A stretch of 30,068 nt of DNA from CAYYGL01 sp964471235 (GCA_964471235.1 CAYYGL010000039.1:1-30068), one strand, 5' to 3'; shown: positions 1 to 9,435, counted from the first letter of the stretch. The notes: generated from the letters alone by a model not told the origin. Numbers and translations: made by a program.

Positions 1-1
1 A

Positions 2-1715
2 AAGACCATCCAGATTCTGGATCAACTGGAGATTCCCCGCCCCTGCATCGATGTGCGCAATATCGGGTTTAACGTGGAATGGTCCCAGGAACTCCGCCTG
101 GAGGATTCCCTGCGCGAGTATGTGACCGCCTGGGTGCTGCTCAAAATTCTGGAAGAAACGGAACTGTTGGGAATTCCCAAAGGGGACCCCTTTTACCGAA
201 CCGTATTCGATATCTCAGTGGGATACGATTTAAAGGGCATCTCCTCCGAACCGGTTCACAACTGGCTGCAGCGGATCACCCACGCCGAAGCGGAGATTGC
301 CCGGGCGCTGGATACCCTGCCCCCCCCGTTTTGCCCATCTCAAAAAAATTCCCATTGATCCTCACATTGCCAACTCCGCCACGCTTTCTACCTTTCACGG
401 CTGCCCGCGAGACGAAATTGAAGCCATCGTCCAGCATCTGATTCGGGAGCACAATCTCCATGTGATCGTGAAAATGAATCCCACCCTGTTAGGGTATGAA
501 GCGGTGAAGGAAATTCTGCATGAGCAGCTTGGCTATCATCATATTCAATTGGACCCGCAGGCGTTTGAGCACGATTTGCAATTTAACGAGGCAGTGGCAA
601 TGATGAAGCGCTTGCAGGATTTTGCCCGGCGATATAACAAACATGTGGGCGCCAAGTTTACCAATACGTTGGTGGTGAAAAATAACCAATCCGTGTTTAA
701 AGATGAGGTGATGTATCTCTCCGGGGTGCCGCTGCACGTCATTGCCATGAATACCATGCACCGCTTCCGCAGCGAGATGGGGGATGATTTTCATATCTCT
801 TTTTCTGCAGGTATCAACAAACGCAATTTCCCCGATGCAGTATTGTGCAACATGAAACCGATAACCGTCTGCACCGATTTGCTGAAGGAGGGCGGTTATA
901 CCCGCCTGGCGGTTTATTTAAAGAATCTGAAAACTGCCATGGAAAAGAGCGACGTTCGGGACATCGAAGCATTTATTTTAGCGAATGCTCCGGAAAAGCA
1001 TCGAGACGCCGTTTCCGGTGCCGGGGTTGCCAATGCCGAACGGATTGTGCCCCGTTTAAGTGAGCAGCCGGAGTATCAATATTCAGCGAATCGAAAGGAA
1101 CCCCGGAAGGTCGATAGTCACCTGACCCTATTCGATTGCCTGACCTGCAACAAATGCCTGCCGGTTTGCCCCAATGCCGCCAATTTTGCCATTCCCGGCG
1201 AAGCACGCTCCCTGCCGATTACCAATTTCCGTTACCAGGATGGCAGCTTTATCCCGATAGATGATGGCGACTTTACGTTAGAAAAAAAAGCCCAGATCGC
1301 CAATTTAGCCGATTTTTGCAACGAATGTGGTAACTGCGACACCTACTGCCCGGAGCATGGCGGACCGTATGTCGAAAAGCCGCGCTTCTTCTTTTCCGAA
1401 GACAGCTACCGCCGCTTCAGCAATTACGACGGGTTCTATTTCCCGGACCCGAACACATTAAAAGGGCGCATCGATGGAACCGAATACCTGCTCTCTTTTA
1501 ATCCTTCCCAACACGTTTACCTGTGGCAATCTCCGCTTGTGGAATTTTTAATAGATTCAGCGCACCGGTTTATTTCCGGCATGGAGCGCGCCCGGATAGC
1601 GGAACAGCAGGTGATAGAGATGAAGCCTTACTACATCATGCGCACGTTGTTAGACGGTATTTTAAATGACCCGGCGGCATACACTTCGGTGATGCTCCGG
1701 GAGGTGAGTGAATAG
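2..1715 (+). CDS. ygfK: YgfK-type Fe-S oxidoreductase (putative selenate reductase subunit), 5' end outside window, frameshifted
   Basis: The reading frame is open from the window edge (KTIQILDQLEIPRPCID, then NVEWSQEL) and matches the N-terminal TIM-barrel part of E. coli YgfK. It continues in the next frame (NSATLSTFHGCPRDEIEAI, KFTNTLVVKN, then the KPITVCTDLLKEGGYTRLA stretch), which is the dihydroorotate-dehydrogenase-like barrel of the same family. The C-terminal part holds two CxxCxxCxxxCP clusters (coding bases about 1138-1173 and 1315-1353), each fit to bind a 4Fe-4S cluster. The barrel runs directly into the Fe-S region; the GltD-like FAD/NADPH domain that I recall in the E. coli protein is not visible between them. 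In E. coli ygfK lies among purine-catabolism and selenium-dependent hydroxylase genes; electron transfer in such a pathway is an inference. The two halves are in different frames, joined at the C run at 320-327. About 570 codons are visible. Confidence 0.85.
320..327 (+). other. Run of eight C: frameshift point in the ygfK-like gene
   Basis: Upstream the protein reads in the frame of position 2 and ends ARALDTLPP; downstream it resumes in the next frame as RFAHLKKIPIDPHIAN. Removing one C restores a continuous family-like protein. A homopolymer length error in the assembly is the simplest explanation; a true mutation or slippage site is possible. Confidence 0.85.
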
Positions 1716-1752
1716 ACCGGTTGGGAGGCATACTCAATCGCACATCGCACTT

Positions 1753-1816
1753 CGTCAATCGCTAATCATAAATCAACAACCAATCGCTGATTTCCGATTG
1801 GCGATTGACGATTTAT
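1753..1816. repeat. Nested inverted repeats between convergent genes
   Basis: CGTCAATCGC (1753-1762) is matched perfectly by GCGATTGACG (1801-1810). Inside it, CCAATCG (1780-1786) pairs with CGATTGG (1795-1801), and ATAAATC (1768-1774) pairs with GATTTAT (1810-1816). The region lies between the convergent ygfK-like and permease genes, so it may act as a two-way terminator. The repeated AATCG wording also fits a dispersed intergenic repeat family. Confidence 0.6.
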
Positions 1817-1885
1817 AATATCAGGATGGAACACGAACCACGAAATACGCCCTACCCCGAAATTCTCCGTTCCTTCCCAAATCAA

Positions 1886-3205
1886 CTAATGCATCAAAAA
1901 GAGATAGCGCAGGATAAACAAAACCGCAAACAGGGAAATCAGCCAGGGCACTTCTTTGATTTTTCCCTGAACAGCTTTGAGAAGGGTGTAGGAGATGAAT
2001 CCGAAAGCAATTCCCTCGGTGATGCTAAAGGTGAGGGGCATGATGATGATGGTCAGGAAGGCGGGGATGGCTTCGCTGAAATCGCTCCAGACAATACGGG
2101 AGACGTTGTTCATCATGAATACCCCAACCACGATCAATGCCGGGGCGATAATGGGATACAGATGGGTGCCGTTGGCGGTTTCAATGCCCCCTCCCACCAT
2201 GCGCAGCAGGGGAGCCAAAAAAACGGCGAAGAGAAACAGGACCCCGGTGACAATATTGGCAAAGCCGGTTCGGGCACCGGCACTGACCCCGGTGGCACTT
2301 TCGATGTAGCTGGTTACCGTGGAGGTGCCCAGCAGACTGCCAATAATGGTACCGACGGCATCGGAGACCAGTGCTTCCCGGGCACGGGGGAGCGAACCGT
2401 CTTCTTGGATAAATCCCGCTTCCTGGCTCACCCCCACCAGGGTGCCGATGGTATCGAACAAATCCAGGAAGAAAAACACAAAAATGATTGCCAGCATCCC
2501 GGTTTGCAGCGCACCGGCGATATCCAGGTGAAAGAGAGTCGGTTTTAAGGAAGGCGCCGGTCCCACAACACCCTGGTAATGCACCAGACCGGATGCCAGC
2601 CCTGCCAGCAGACTTACCAGGATGCCGATGAGGATGGCAGTTTTGACGCCCCTTACGAACAAGACCGCCAGCCCCAGAAAAGAGATCAGCACCGGCGGAG
2701 AGGTGAGGTCGCCCAACCCGACCAGGGTGCCGGGATTATCCACCACCACCCCGCTCCATTGCAGCCCCACCATGGCAATCAACAGCCCGATGCCCACCGC
2801 AATGGCGTTTTTTATGGAAACCGGCAGGGCGGTGATCAGCTTATCCCACAAGCCCAGTACCGAAAGAAGGAGAAAGATAGAGCCGGAGATAAAAATGGCG
2901 CCCAACGCCTGCTGCCAGCTATAGCCCATGGTCAATACCACCACGTAGGTGAAGAAAAAATTATGTCCCATTGCCGGTGCCTGGGCGATGGGATAATTGG
3001 CAAGCAAGCCCATCAAAATAGTTGCCAGGGCGCTGGACAAACAGGTAGCGACCAGCACCGCCTCCAGGTCCATCCCGGCGGCGTGCATGACTACCGGCTG
3101 CACAAAGATGATGTATGCCATGGTCAGAAAGGTGGTGACCCCGCCGGATATCTCCCGGCTGAGGGTGGTTTGCTTTTCATGAAACTTGAAAAATTTGGCT
3201 ATCAT
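1886..3205 (-). CDS. AzgA/PbuG-type purine (guanine/hypoxanthine/adenine) permease
   Basis: The product is a 439-residue, very hydrophobic inner-membrane protein with a short cytoplasmic N-terminus (FFKFHEKQTTLSREISGGVTTF) and about a dozen membrane segments. The REISGGVTTFLTMAYIIFV start, the QAPAMGHNFFFTYVVV segment and the GTIIGSLLGTSTVTSYIES segment are family hallmarks of the AzgA branch of nucleobase permeases, which import purines with protons. Its length is normal for the family. The substrate motif usually reads APGMGLNAFF; here it is APAMGHNFFF, so exact specificity is uncertain. The gene faces ygfK, which in other bacteria is tied to purine breakdown. The Shine-Dalgarno match before the ATG is weak. 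No purine riboswitch is evident upstream. Confidence 0.9.
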   Translation of the reverse strand: MIAKFFKFHEKQTTLSREISGGVTTFLTMAYIIFVQPVVMHAAGMDLEAVLVATCLSSALATILMGLLANYPIAQAPAMGHNFFFTYVVVLTMGYSWQQALGAIFISGSIFLLLSVLGLWDKLITALPVSIKNAIAVGIGLLIAMVGLQWSGVVVDNPGTLVGLGDLTSPPVLISFLGLAVLFVRGVKTAILIGILVSLLAGLASGLVHYQGVVGPAPSLKPTLFHLDIAGALQTGMLAIIFVFFFLDLFDTIGTLVGVSQEAGFIQEDGSLPRAREALVSDAVGTIIGSLLGTSTVTSYIESATGVSAGARTGFANIVTGVLFLFAVFLAPLLRMVGGGIETANGTHLYPIIAPALIVVGVFMMNNVSRIVWSDFSEAIPAFLTIIIMPLTFSITEGIAFGFISYTLLKAVQGKIKEVPWLISLFAVLFILRYLFLMH

Positions 3206-3587
3206 GGCTGCTTCTTTCGTTCTTTTTTGTAAGCGGGGGAATTTAACAAATTCTGTTTAAAGTACCAAGGATGGGCATTATATAATGGCGCATGACCAGC
3301 CGTTCCGTCTCACAACCACCATCATTCCCGGAAATTCCGTCAAGCATGCCGGCTTTTTTAGATTTCAGCAGTCAGAAGATTGAACATTCCTTTCTATCCG
3401 GCACAGTTGGTTACATTAGAAAAATTTAATATTGCCTAAACGTTAACTCGCTCACATTGGGATATATTTATTCATATAATGTTAGGCATCAACATGGAAC
3501 CTTGATAGCCACGAATTTATTTGATCTTGCCTTGTTCATCCGGGATCGATAAATTTCTTGCCTTTAACATAACACAAAGGAAAAATT
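3206..3587. promoter_or_regulatory. Divergent intergenic region with a 12-base AT palindrome
   Basis: The region is AT-rich and holds no gene; it separates the minus-strand permease from the plus-strand dehydrogenase. CATTATATAATG at 3276-3287 is a perfect 12-base palindrome about 70 bases upstream of the permease start and contains a TATAAT on both strands. No matching -35 box stands out. It may be an operator or promoter element. Confidence 0.35.
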
Positions 3588-4757
3588 ATGAAACGATTTC
3601 AATCCCCGGATTATTTTCATGTTGATGAGTTATTGACAGATGAGGAAAAGATGATTCGCTCTGCGGTAAGAGAATGGGTGGACGAAAATGTAATGCCCAT
3701 CATAGAGGAAAGTTATCAAAAGGCCGAGTTTCCCCGCCAGTTAATCCCCCAGATGGGCGAACTGGGAATGTTAGGCGCCAACCTTCCGGAGAAATATGGT
3801 TGTGCCGGAGTGAACAACGTCTCTTATGGATTGATAATGCAGGAACTGGAACGAGGTGACAGCGGTATCCGTAGTTTTGCCTCCGTGCAGGGTGCCCTGG
3901 TGATGTATCCCATCTTTGCCTATGGTTCGGAAAAGCAAAAGGAGTACTGGTTGCCCAAATTAGCCAGCGGGGAGAAGGTGGGGTGCTTTGGATTAACCGA
4001 GCCGGATTACGGTTCCAACCCCGGCGGCATGAAGACCACTGCGGTAAAAGACGGTAATTCCTACATCCTGAATGGTGCGAAGATGTGGATTACCAATGGA
4101 AGCATTGCCGATGTAGCCGTTGTCTGGGCAAAACTGGATGGCGTCATCAGAGGTTTTTTGGTGGAAGCCGGTACCCCGGGCTTCACCGCGCCGGAGATGA
4201 AAAACAAACATTCCCTGCGGGCTTCGGTAACCTCGGAATTAATCTTCCAGGACTGCCGGATTCCGGCGGAAAACATTTTACCGGAATCGGGCGGGTTAAA
4301 ATCTCCCCTGGGATGTTTGACCCAGGCTCGTTATGGTATTGCCTGGGGAGCCGTCGGGTCGGCAATGGCTTGTTATCACGAAGCTCTGGAGTATGCCAAA
4401 ACCCGCATCCAATTCGATAAACCGATTGCCTCTTTCCAGTTGGTTCAACAGAAGCTGGTTTACATGATTACCGAAATTTCCAAAATGCAGCTCATGGTGC
4501 TTCAACTGGGCAGGTTAAAAGACCAGCAGAAAATTAAATTTACCCAGGTATCGATGGCAAAACGCAACAATGTGTTCCATGCCCTGGAGATTGCCCGTTT
4601 AGCCCGGGATGTATTAGGGGCTAATGGCATAACGGCAGAATACCAGAGCATGCGTCACATGTGCAATCTGGAGACCGTGAAAACTTATGAGGGCACTCAC
4701 GATATCCACACACTAATTATTGGAAGCGACATTACCGGAATCCCCGCTTTTAATTAA
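3588..4757 (+). CDS. gcdH: Glutaryl-CoA dehydrogenase-type acyl-CoA dehydrogenase
   Basis: The 389-residue FAD enzyme matches the glutaryl-CoA dehydrogenase branch along its whole length, which oxidatively decarboxylates glutaryl-CoA to crotonyl-CoA in lysine, tryptophan and aromatic degradation. The segment IRSFASVQGALVMYPIFAYG aligns with the human YRSAMSVQSSLVMHPI region, keeping the arginine that grips the substrate carboxylate. CFGLTEPDYGSNPGGM is the FAD/substrate loop, and the catalytic base is Glu368 in TYEGTHDIHTLIIG. An AAAGGA ribosome site precedes the ATG. Some GcdH-like enzymes only dehydrogenate, so decarboxylation is inferred. The gene ends 12 bases before the next one, suggesting co-transcription with the response regulator. 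Confidence 0.88.
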   Translation: MKRFQSPDYFHVDELLTDEEKMIRSAVREWVDENVMPIIEESYQKAEFPRQLIPQMGELGMLGANLPEKYGCAGVNNVSYGLIMQELERGDSGIRSFASVQGALVMYPIFAYGSEKQKEYWLPKLASGEKVGCFGLTEPDYGSNPGGMKTTAVKDGNSYILNGAKMWITNGSIADVAVVWAKLDGVIRGFLVEAGTPGFTAPEMKNKHSLRASVTSELIFQDCRIPAENILPESGGLKSPLGCLTQARYGIAWGAVGSAMACYHEALEYAKTRIQFDKPIASFQLVQQKLVYMITEISKMQLMVLQLGRLKDQQKIKFTQVSMAKRNNVFHALEIARLARDVLGANGITAEYQSMRHMCNLETVKTYEGTHDIHTLIIGSDITGIPAFN

Positions 4758-4769
4758 ACAGGAGCAACA

Positions 4770-5813
4770 ATGCCGAATCAGAAAAGAATTTTGGTTATTG
4801 AAGATGATATTCAATATGGAGAGATGCTCAAAGATGGTTTGGAACATTACGGTTACCAGGTTTTTTTAGCCTATTCGGCAACTGGTGGACTGGACATTGT
4901 GAAACAAAAAGAGATTCATCTTGTCATCAGTGATATCAATATGCCGGGAACCAGCGGCCTGCAATTAACCGAAAAGTTAATGAAGATGTATATGGACATT
5001 CCCATTGTATTGATTACCGGCTTACAGGATTTGAAATTGGTCGGAGAGGCATTGGAAATCGGTGTGAGTGATTACCTGATCAAACCGATCAAATTAAACG
5101 AACTTCCGGTATTGGTCGAAAAGAATTTACAACGGAAACACCTGGCATCGAAGAACCTGCATGAGAACAAGGGAGAGATTTTGGTAAAAGCGCTGCGCGC
5201 CCTGATGCGAGCCCTGGATGCGAAAGACTCTTATACCTCCGGTCACTCCCAGCGGGTGGTGTACCTGGCAATGTTAATGGCTGATGAATTAACCCTGTCA
5301 CTCGAAGACCGTTATACCTTGCAACTCAGTGCATTTTTACACGATATCGGGAAAATCGGCATCCCGGATAACATTTTAAACAAAGCCTCCAGTCTGGAAG
5401 ATTACGAACTCAACATTGCCCGGGATCATCCGGTTATTGGCAGTGAAATCGTGGGAGAAATAGAAGAACTTTCTCAGGTGGCATCGATCATCCGCCATCA
5501 TCATGAACGCTATGATGGAAAGGGATACCCGGATGGTTTAAAAGGGGAAGCCATTCCCTTTTTCTCAAGATTGCTGGCAATTATCGACAGTTACGAAGCA
5601 CTGGTTTCCGATCGGGTGTATCGAAAAGGCACTGACAAGAAATCTGCGCTGGAAGAAATCCGCAAAAACGCCGGTTTACAATTTGATCCGGAATTGGTGG
5701 AAATATTTATTCGGGTGATGGAGATGGAATTGCGAAAGACACCGGACGAATCTGCCATTTCCGACAAATTGTTTGACCTCTACCCCTCCTCTAAAAAATC
5801 CATGGCTGGGTAA
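4770..5813 (+). CDS. Response regulator with HD-GYP cyclic-di-GMP phosphodiesterase output
   Basis: Of 347 residues, 1-125 form a receiver domain: acidic pocket Glu11-Asp13, phosphoacceptor Asp55 in VISDINMPG, Thr83, and Lys105 in LIKPIK. Residues about 135-325 form an HD-GYP domain with HD at 191-192 (FLHDIGKIGIPD), HHHERYDG at 243-250 and the GYP signature at 252-254. HD-GYP enzymes hydrolyse c-di-GMP, usually to GMP, in the cytoplasm under control of a partner histidine kinase; no kinase is in the window. The start has an AGGAG site 6 bases upstream. The gene follows gcdH closely; a direct functional link between the two is not obvious. Confidence 0.93.
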   Translation: MPNQKRILVIEDDIQYGEMLKDGLEHYGYQVFLAYSATGGLDIVKQKEIHLVISDINMPGTSGLQLTEKLMKMYMDIPIVLITGLQDLKLVGEALEIGVSDYLIKPIKLNELPVLVEKNLQRKHLASKNLHENKGEILVKALRALMRALDAKDSYTSGHSQRVVYLAMLMADELTLSLEDRYTLQLSAFLHDIGKIGIPDNILNKASSLEDYELNIARDHPVIGSEIVGEIEELSQVASIIRHHHERYDGKGYPDGLKGEAIPFFSRLLAIIDSYEALVSDRVYRKGTDKKSALEEIRKNAGLQFDPELVEIFIRVMEMELRKTPDESAISDKLFDLYPSSKKSMAG

Positions 5814-6125
5814 ATTCGGTTTCCGGCTGTCCCGTATATCTTCCAAAATAGACCGCTGATAAAATTTCGGAATGAACTCCACTTCTCTTTCTTCGCCCGG
5901 CCTTCGGAATTTTCCCTTGCTAATTCGTAAACCCCTATGATTTTCTCCAATCACATTTTAAATTTGCCATGCTAAATTGTAAGGCTGCAAACTCGGGTTG
6001 ATCATCCGTCATCTTTTAAATTGACCACAACGGTATTGAACACCACACCATGAGTTTGCCTGATGGGTCATTCATCCGGGTGATACCGGTTGCAATGTAA
6101 GGAGAATTGGTTAAACCGACTTGAC
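5814..6125. other. Gene-free stretch before the nucleotidyltransferase gene
   Basis: About 310 bases without a convincing coding region. A minus-strand open frame through 6016-6432 mostly shadows the nucleotidyltransferase gene and resembles nothing I recognise. AAGGAG at 6099-6104 lies 21 bases before the ATG chosen for the next gene. Confidence 0.4.
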
Positions 6126-7649
6126 ATGACAGATAGTGAAAACATGAGATTGAAAATCGATACGGGCAAAGATATATTGCACAAGGTGCATAAGGCAGCG
6201 CAGGAATTTGGCGTGGAAGTTTACGCAGTCGGTGGATTCGTTCGGGATTTATACCTGGGCAAGGAAGGAACGGATGTGGATTTTGTGGTATTAGGCGATG
6301 CGGTTGCGTTCGCCCGTTTTTTTCGTAAAAAATTCCGCAGCGGGAAAGTAATTGCCTATCCCCGGTTTGGCACTGCCATGCTTCATTATACCATTGGGGG
6401 GAAAAGGGCGGTGCCAGCGGGAGCAGGAGCAAACAAAACCTGGAAACTGGAATTTGTCTCCGCCCGAAGCGAACATTATGATGAGGATTCCCGCAAACCC
6501 CATGTGGAACGAGCCGATCTGCAATCCGATTTATCCCGGCGGGATTTTACCATTAACTGCCTGGCAATGCACATCAGCCCGGAGCAATTTGGAGAGATTG
6601 TGGATCCCTTTAACGGCATTGCCGATATCGAAAAAAAACGGATTCGCACCCCATTAGACCCGGTCATCACCTTCAACGATGATCCGCTGCGGATTTTGCG
6701 GGCAATCCGTTTTGCTGCCACGTTGAAATTTACCATCGAGGAGCGAACCTACCAGGCGATCCTGGACACCCGGGAACGACTGAGCATCATCTCCCGGGAA
6801 AGAATCACGGAAGAATTCCGGAAGATGCTGTTGGCAGAGACCCCTTCTTACGGGTTAAACCTGATGAAGGAAACCGGGGTATCGGCAATCATTTTTCCGG
6901 AGTTAGATCAATTAGCCGGGGTGGAGCAGCGGAAAGAGTTTCATCACAAAGATGTGTTTTACCATACCCTGCAGGTGGTGGATAACATCAGTCGGAAAAC
7001 CGAAAAATTTGAATTGCGTTTGGCGGCACTGCTGCATGATATTGCCAAGCCCCAGACGAAGCGCTTTATCGAAGGGGTCGGCTGGACATTTCACGGGCAT
7101 GAGGAGTTGGGCGCGCGGATGGTGGAGCGCATTGGTCGACGGATGAGACTGCCCATGAGTACCATCAAGTACGTTCAAAAGCTGGTGCGCCTGCACCTGC
7201 GCCCCATTCAATTGGTGGATGAGTCGGTTACAGACAGCGCCATCCGGCGATTAATGGTAGAAGCCGGGGAAGATATCGATGACTTGATGACGCTGTGTCG
7301 GGCAGATATCACCTCTAAAAATCCCCGCAAGGTCAAACAGTACCTGGCAAACTTTGACAAGGTGGAAGCCCGGATTCGGGAAGTGGAAGAAAAGGATAAA
7401 TTACGGCAATTTAAACCGGCGATTACCGGGAATGACATCATGCGACTCATGAACATTCCTCCCGGACCGCTGGTGGGTAAAATCAAACAAGCAGTTGTGG
7501 ATGCCATTCTGGACGGGAAGATTTCTAATGAACAGGAGGCGTGTCTGGATTACCTGATGAGCATCAAAGATCAATTTGAGACAGCAGCGGCGGAACAACA
7601 GGAAGATGGCGCTTCCCCCCCTGCTACCGAATCTTCCCCGCCTGAGTAA
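6126..7649 (+). CDS. CCA-adding enzyme/poly(A) polymerase-type nucleotidyltransferase with HD domain
   Basis: The 507-residue protein has the class II tRNA nucleotidyltransferase layout. The catalytic head shows GGFVRD (36-41) and the metal-binding pair in TDVDFVV (Asp50, Asp52), then RRDFTIN (138-144) and DPLRILRAIRFA (186-197) in the nucleotide-selection neck. A C-terminal HD domain follows (AALLHDIAKP, His304-Asp305). Such enzymes add or repair the CCA tail of tRNAs; FCB bacteria often carry this HD-fused form. Poly(A) polymerase activity cannot be excluded from sequence. The start is uncertain: ATG at 6126 has an AAGGAG 21 bases upstream, ATG at 6144 and TTG at 6090 are alternatives. The C-terminal 25 residues are a low-complexity Glu/Pro tail. 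Confidence 0.9.
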   Translation: MTDSENMRLKIDTGKDILHKVHKAAQEFGVEVYAVGGFVRDLYLGKEGTDVDFVVLGDAVAFARFFRKKFRSGKVIAYPRFGTAMLHYTIGGKRAVPAGAGANKTWKLEFVSARSEHYDEDSRKPHVERADLQSDLSRRDFTINCLAMHISPEQFGEIVDPFNGIADIEKKRIRTPLDPVITFNDDPLRILRAIRFAATLKFTIEERTYQAILDTRERLSIISRERITEEFRKMLLAETPSYGLNLMKETGVSAIIFPELDQLAGVEQRKEFHHKDVFYHTLQVVDNISRKTEKFELRLAALLHDIAKPQTKRFIEGVGWTFHGHEELGARMVERIGRRMRLPMSTIKYVQKLVRLHLRPIQLVDESVTDSAIRRLMVEAGEDIDDLMTLCRADITSKNPRKVKQYLANFDKVEARIREVEEKDKLRQFKPAITGNDIMRLMNIPPGPLVGKIKQAVVDAILDGKISNEQEACLDYLMSIKDQFETAAAEQQEDGASPPATESSPPE

Positions 7650-7735
7650 TCGCACTTTACAACCAGTTTTGTGTTTTATACTGAAACATTCATATCGATA
7701 AATCGTTTGTCATCATAACCGGAAAGGAGTTAATC

Positions 7736-8032
7736 GTGACCAGGCAACAAAAGAGCGATAAAAGAAAGAAAGTCACCGGTTCCGGTGAAGAGGAACAACA
7801 GGAATTGGAGAACATTCTGGAGCAACTTTCCGAGAAAACCCGAACTTCGAAAAAAGCCCCGCAGAAAAAGGAAGAGGATGAAGAGATTATCAAGAAGCCT
7901 GCCGGTATAGATGAAGAAGCAGAAAGCATTGAAGGGTTATTGGAAAGGATTAATGAAAAACCAGAGCAACCGGAGTCAAAAAAAATCGGTTTTTTTCGTC
8001 GGTTCTTCGGTCTTTTTAAAAAAAGCGGATGA
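7736..8032 (+). CDS. Small charged protein with a repeated acidic motif and amphipathic basic tail
   Basis: I do not recognise the family. The 98-residue product starts with GTG, 7 bases after a strong AAAGGAG. It is mostly charged (Lys/Glu-rich, probably disordered) with two similar segments, ELENILEQLSEK near residue 22 and SIEGLLERINEK near residue 64, which look like repeated short helices. It ends in GFFRRFFGLFKKSG, an aromatic and basic stretch that could dip into the membrane surface. There is no signal peptide, so a cytoplasmic place on the inner membrane is inferred. Its stop overlaps an ATG in the next gene's frame at 8029, so it is probably translated together with the TolC-like protein. 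Confidence 0.7.
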   Translation: MTRQQKSDKRKKVTGSGEEEQQELENILEQLSEKTRTSKKAPQKKEEDEEIIKKPAGIDEEAESIEGLLERINEKPEQPESKKIGFFRRFFGLFKKSG

Positions 8033-8049
8033 AATTGTATGGAGGCATT

Positions 8050-9435
8050 ATGACCGGAAAGTTTATCCTGAGTATGGTATGGATGTTACTGATCTCTTTC
8101 AGTTTGTGGAGCCAATCGGAGACCCACCCCCTCTCTTTAAATGAGTGCATTCAAATCGCATTGAAGAACAATGCCAACATTCAAACTTTCCGGAACCTGG
8201 AAGAAATTGCCCGGCACAACGTGAAGTCCTCTTATGGGAATATTCTTCCATCGGTTTCCATATCAGCTTCCGGCAACCGGTTTCGAGTGGGAGATGCGAC
8301 CACTCAGGCAGATGTGCCTATTACTACGATTGATCCCAACACCGGGCAGCCGGTTGTGATTGGTTTTAAAAACCAGGAGGTGATCAATCCCGGATTTGCC
8401 CGGAATTCTTACAGTGCCGATCTGACCATAAGTCAAAACATCTTTGACGGGGGACGGTGGTGGAATACTATCCGGCGCAGCAAAGTCAATAAAGTCGTTG
8501 CCCAATACAACCTGAACGCGCGCAAAAATGAGGTAATCCGCCAGGTTGCCCAGAATTATTTCAATCTGCTAAAGCAGGAAAAACTGTTAGAAGTGTATTC
8601 ACTGGCAGTGAAACGCAGTGAAGACAATCTGAACAAAACCCAACGAATGTTCGAGTTAGGGTCGGTGGCAAAAGTGGATGTTTACCGGGCACGGGTCAAT
8701 TTAGGAAATGACCGCATTTCGCTGATTAACCAGCGTAATGTTGTGCAACAAGCCCGGCAGACATTGAATATCTCCATGGGATATGAACCAAACCGCCCCC
8801 TTGAAATCGTAAAAGAACATGAATTTCACTACCAGGTGCCTCCCCTGGAAGAACTGATTCAAACCGCCTTATCCACTCAACCGGAATTAGAACGCCGGAA
8901 AATGGATATCCGGGCTAAAGAAATGAGTGTTGCCATTACCAAAAGCACCTTCCTGCCCTCCTTAAGCGGCTTTTTCTCCTATCGGCGCAACAATACCCGC
9001 CTGGACAAAATTTATAGCGATATTAATCGCAACTGGGCAATTACCACCGGCGTCAACATTTCGTTTAATCTGTTTAACGGATTTCAGGACCAGGTGAATG
9101 TGCAAAACGCTAAAATTGACCTGAAAAATGCCCGGATTGCCCTGCAAGACTATAAACACAGCTTATTATCCAATGTCACCACATTATACCAGACCTTTAA
9201 GGATTTATCGGAAATCATTAACATTAATAAAGAAAACCTGGAAGCCGCCCGGGAGGAATACCGTCTGGCTACCGAACGGTACCGTCTCGGTTCCGGCACC
9301 TCGCTGGATGTTCGGGAAGCCCAGGTCAACCTGACGGACGCCGAACGCATTGTGGTAAGCGCCGAGTATAATTTGATTATCACCTACGCAGAATTACAGG
9401 AAGCAGTGGGGTTGATCCAAAAGGCTTTCCAGTAG
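8050..9435 (+). CDS. TolC-family outer-membrane efflux/secretion channel
   Basis: About 461 residues starting with a signal peptide (MTGKFILSMVWMLLISFSLWSQ). The mature part has the two-fold repeated architecture of outer-membrane efflux proteins: LSLNECIQIALKNNANIQ opens repeat one, long helices follow, and EEYRLATERYRLGSGTSLDVREAQ marks the second repeat. Such proteins form trimeric tunnels across the outer membrane for RND, ABC or type I export. The ATG at 8050 is preferred over 8029 because GGAGG lies 4 bases before it and it opens the signal peptide cleanly. No adaptor or pump lies next to it; an RND pump fossil sits at 24.4 kb but is not linked. Confidence 0.92.
   Translation: MTGKFILSMVWMLLISFSLWSQSETHPLSLNECIQIALKNNANIQTFRNLEEIARHNVKSSYGNILPSVSISASGNRFRVGDATTQADVPITTIDPNTGQPVVIGFKNQEVINPGFARNSYSADLTISQNIFDGGRWWNTIRRSKVNKVVAQYNLNARKNEVIRQVAQNYFNLLKQEKLLEVYSLAVKRSEDNLNKTQRMFELGSVAKVDVYRARVNLGNDRISLINQRNVVQQARQTLNISMGYEPNRPLEIVKEHEFHYQVPPLEELIQTALSTQPELERRKMDIRAKEMSVAITKSTFLPSLSGFFSYRRNNTRLDKIYSDINRNWAITTGVNISFNLFNGFQDQVNVQNAKIDLKNARIALQDYKHSLLSNVTTLYQTFKDLSEIININKENLEAAREEYRLATERYRLGSGTSLDVREAQVNLTDAERIVVSAEYNLIITYAELQEAVGLIQKAFQ

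Noticed and set aside
3206..3350. Purine riboswitch before the permease
   Set aside because: I looked for the conserved junction and loops of purine riboswitches on the minus strand and did not see them.
6016..6432. 138-codon minus-strand open frame
   Set aside because: Most of it is antisense to the nucleotidyltransferase gene and it resembles no family.
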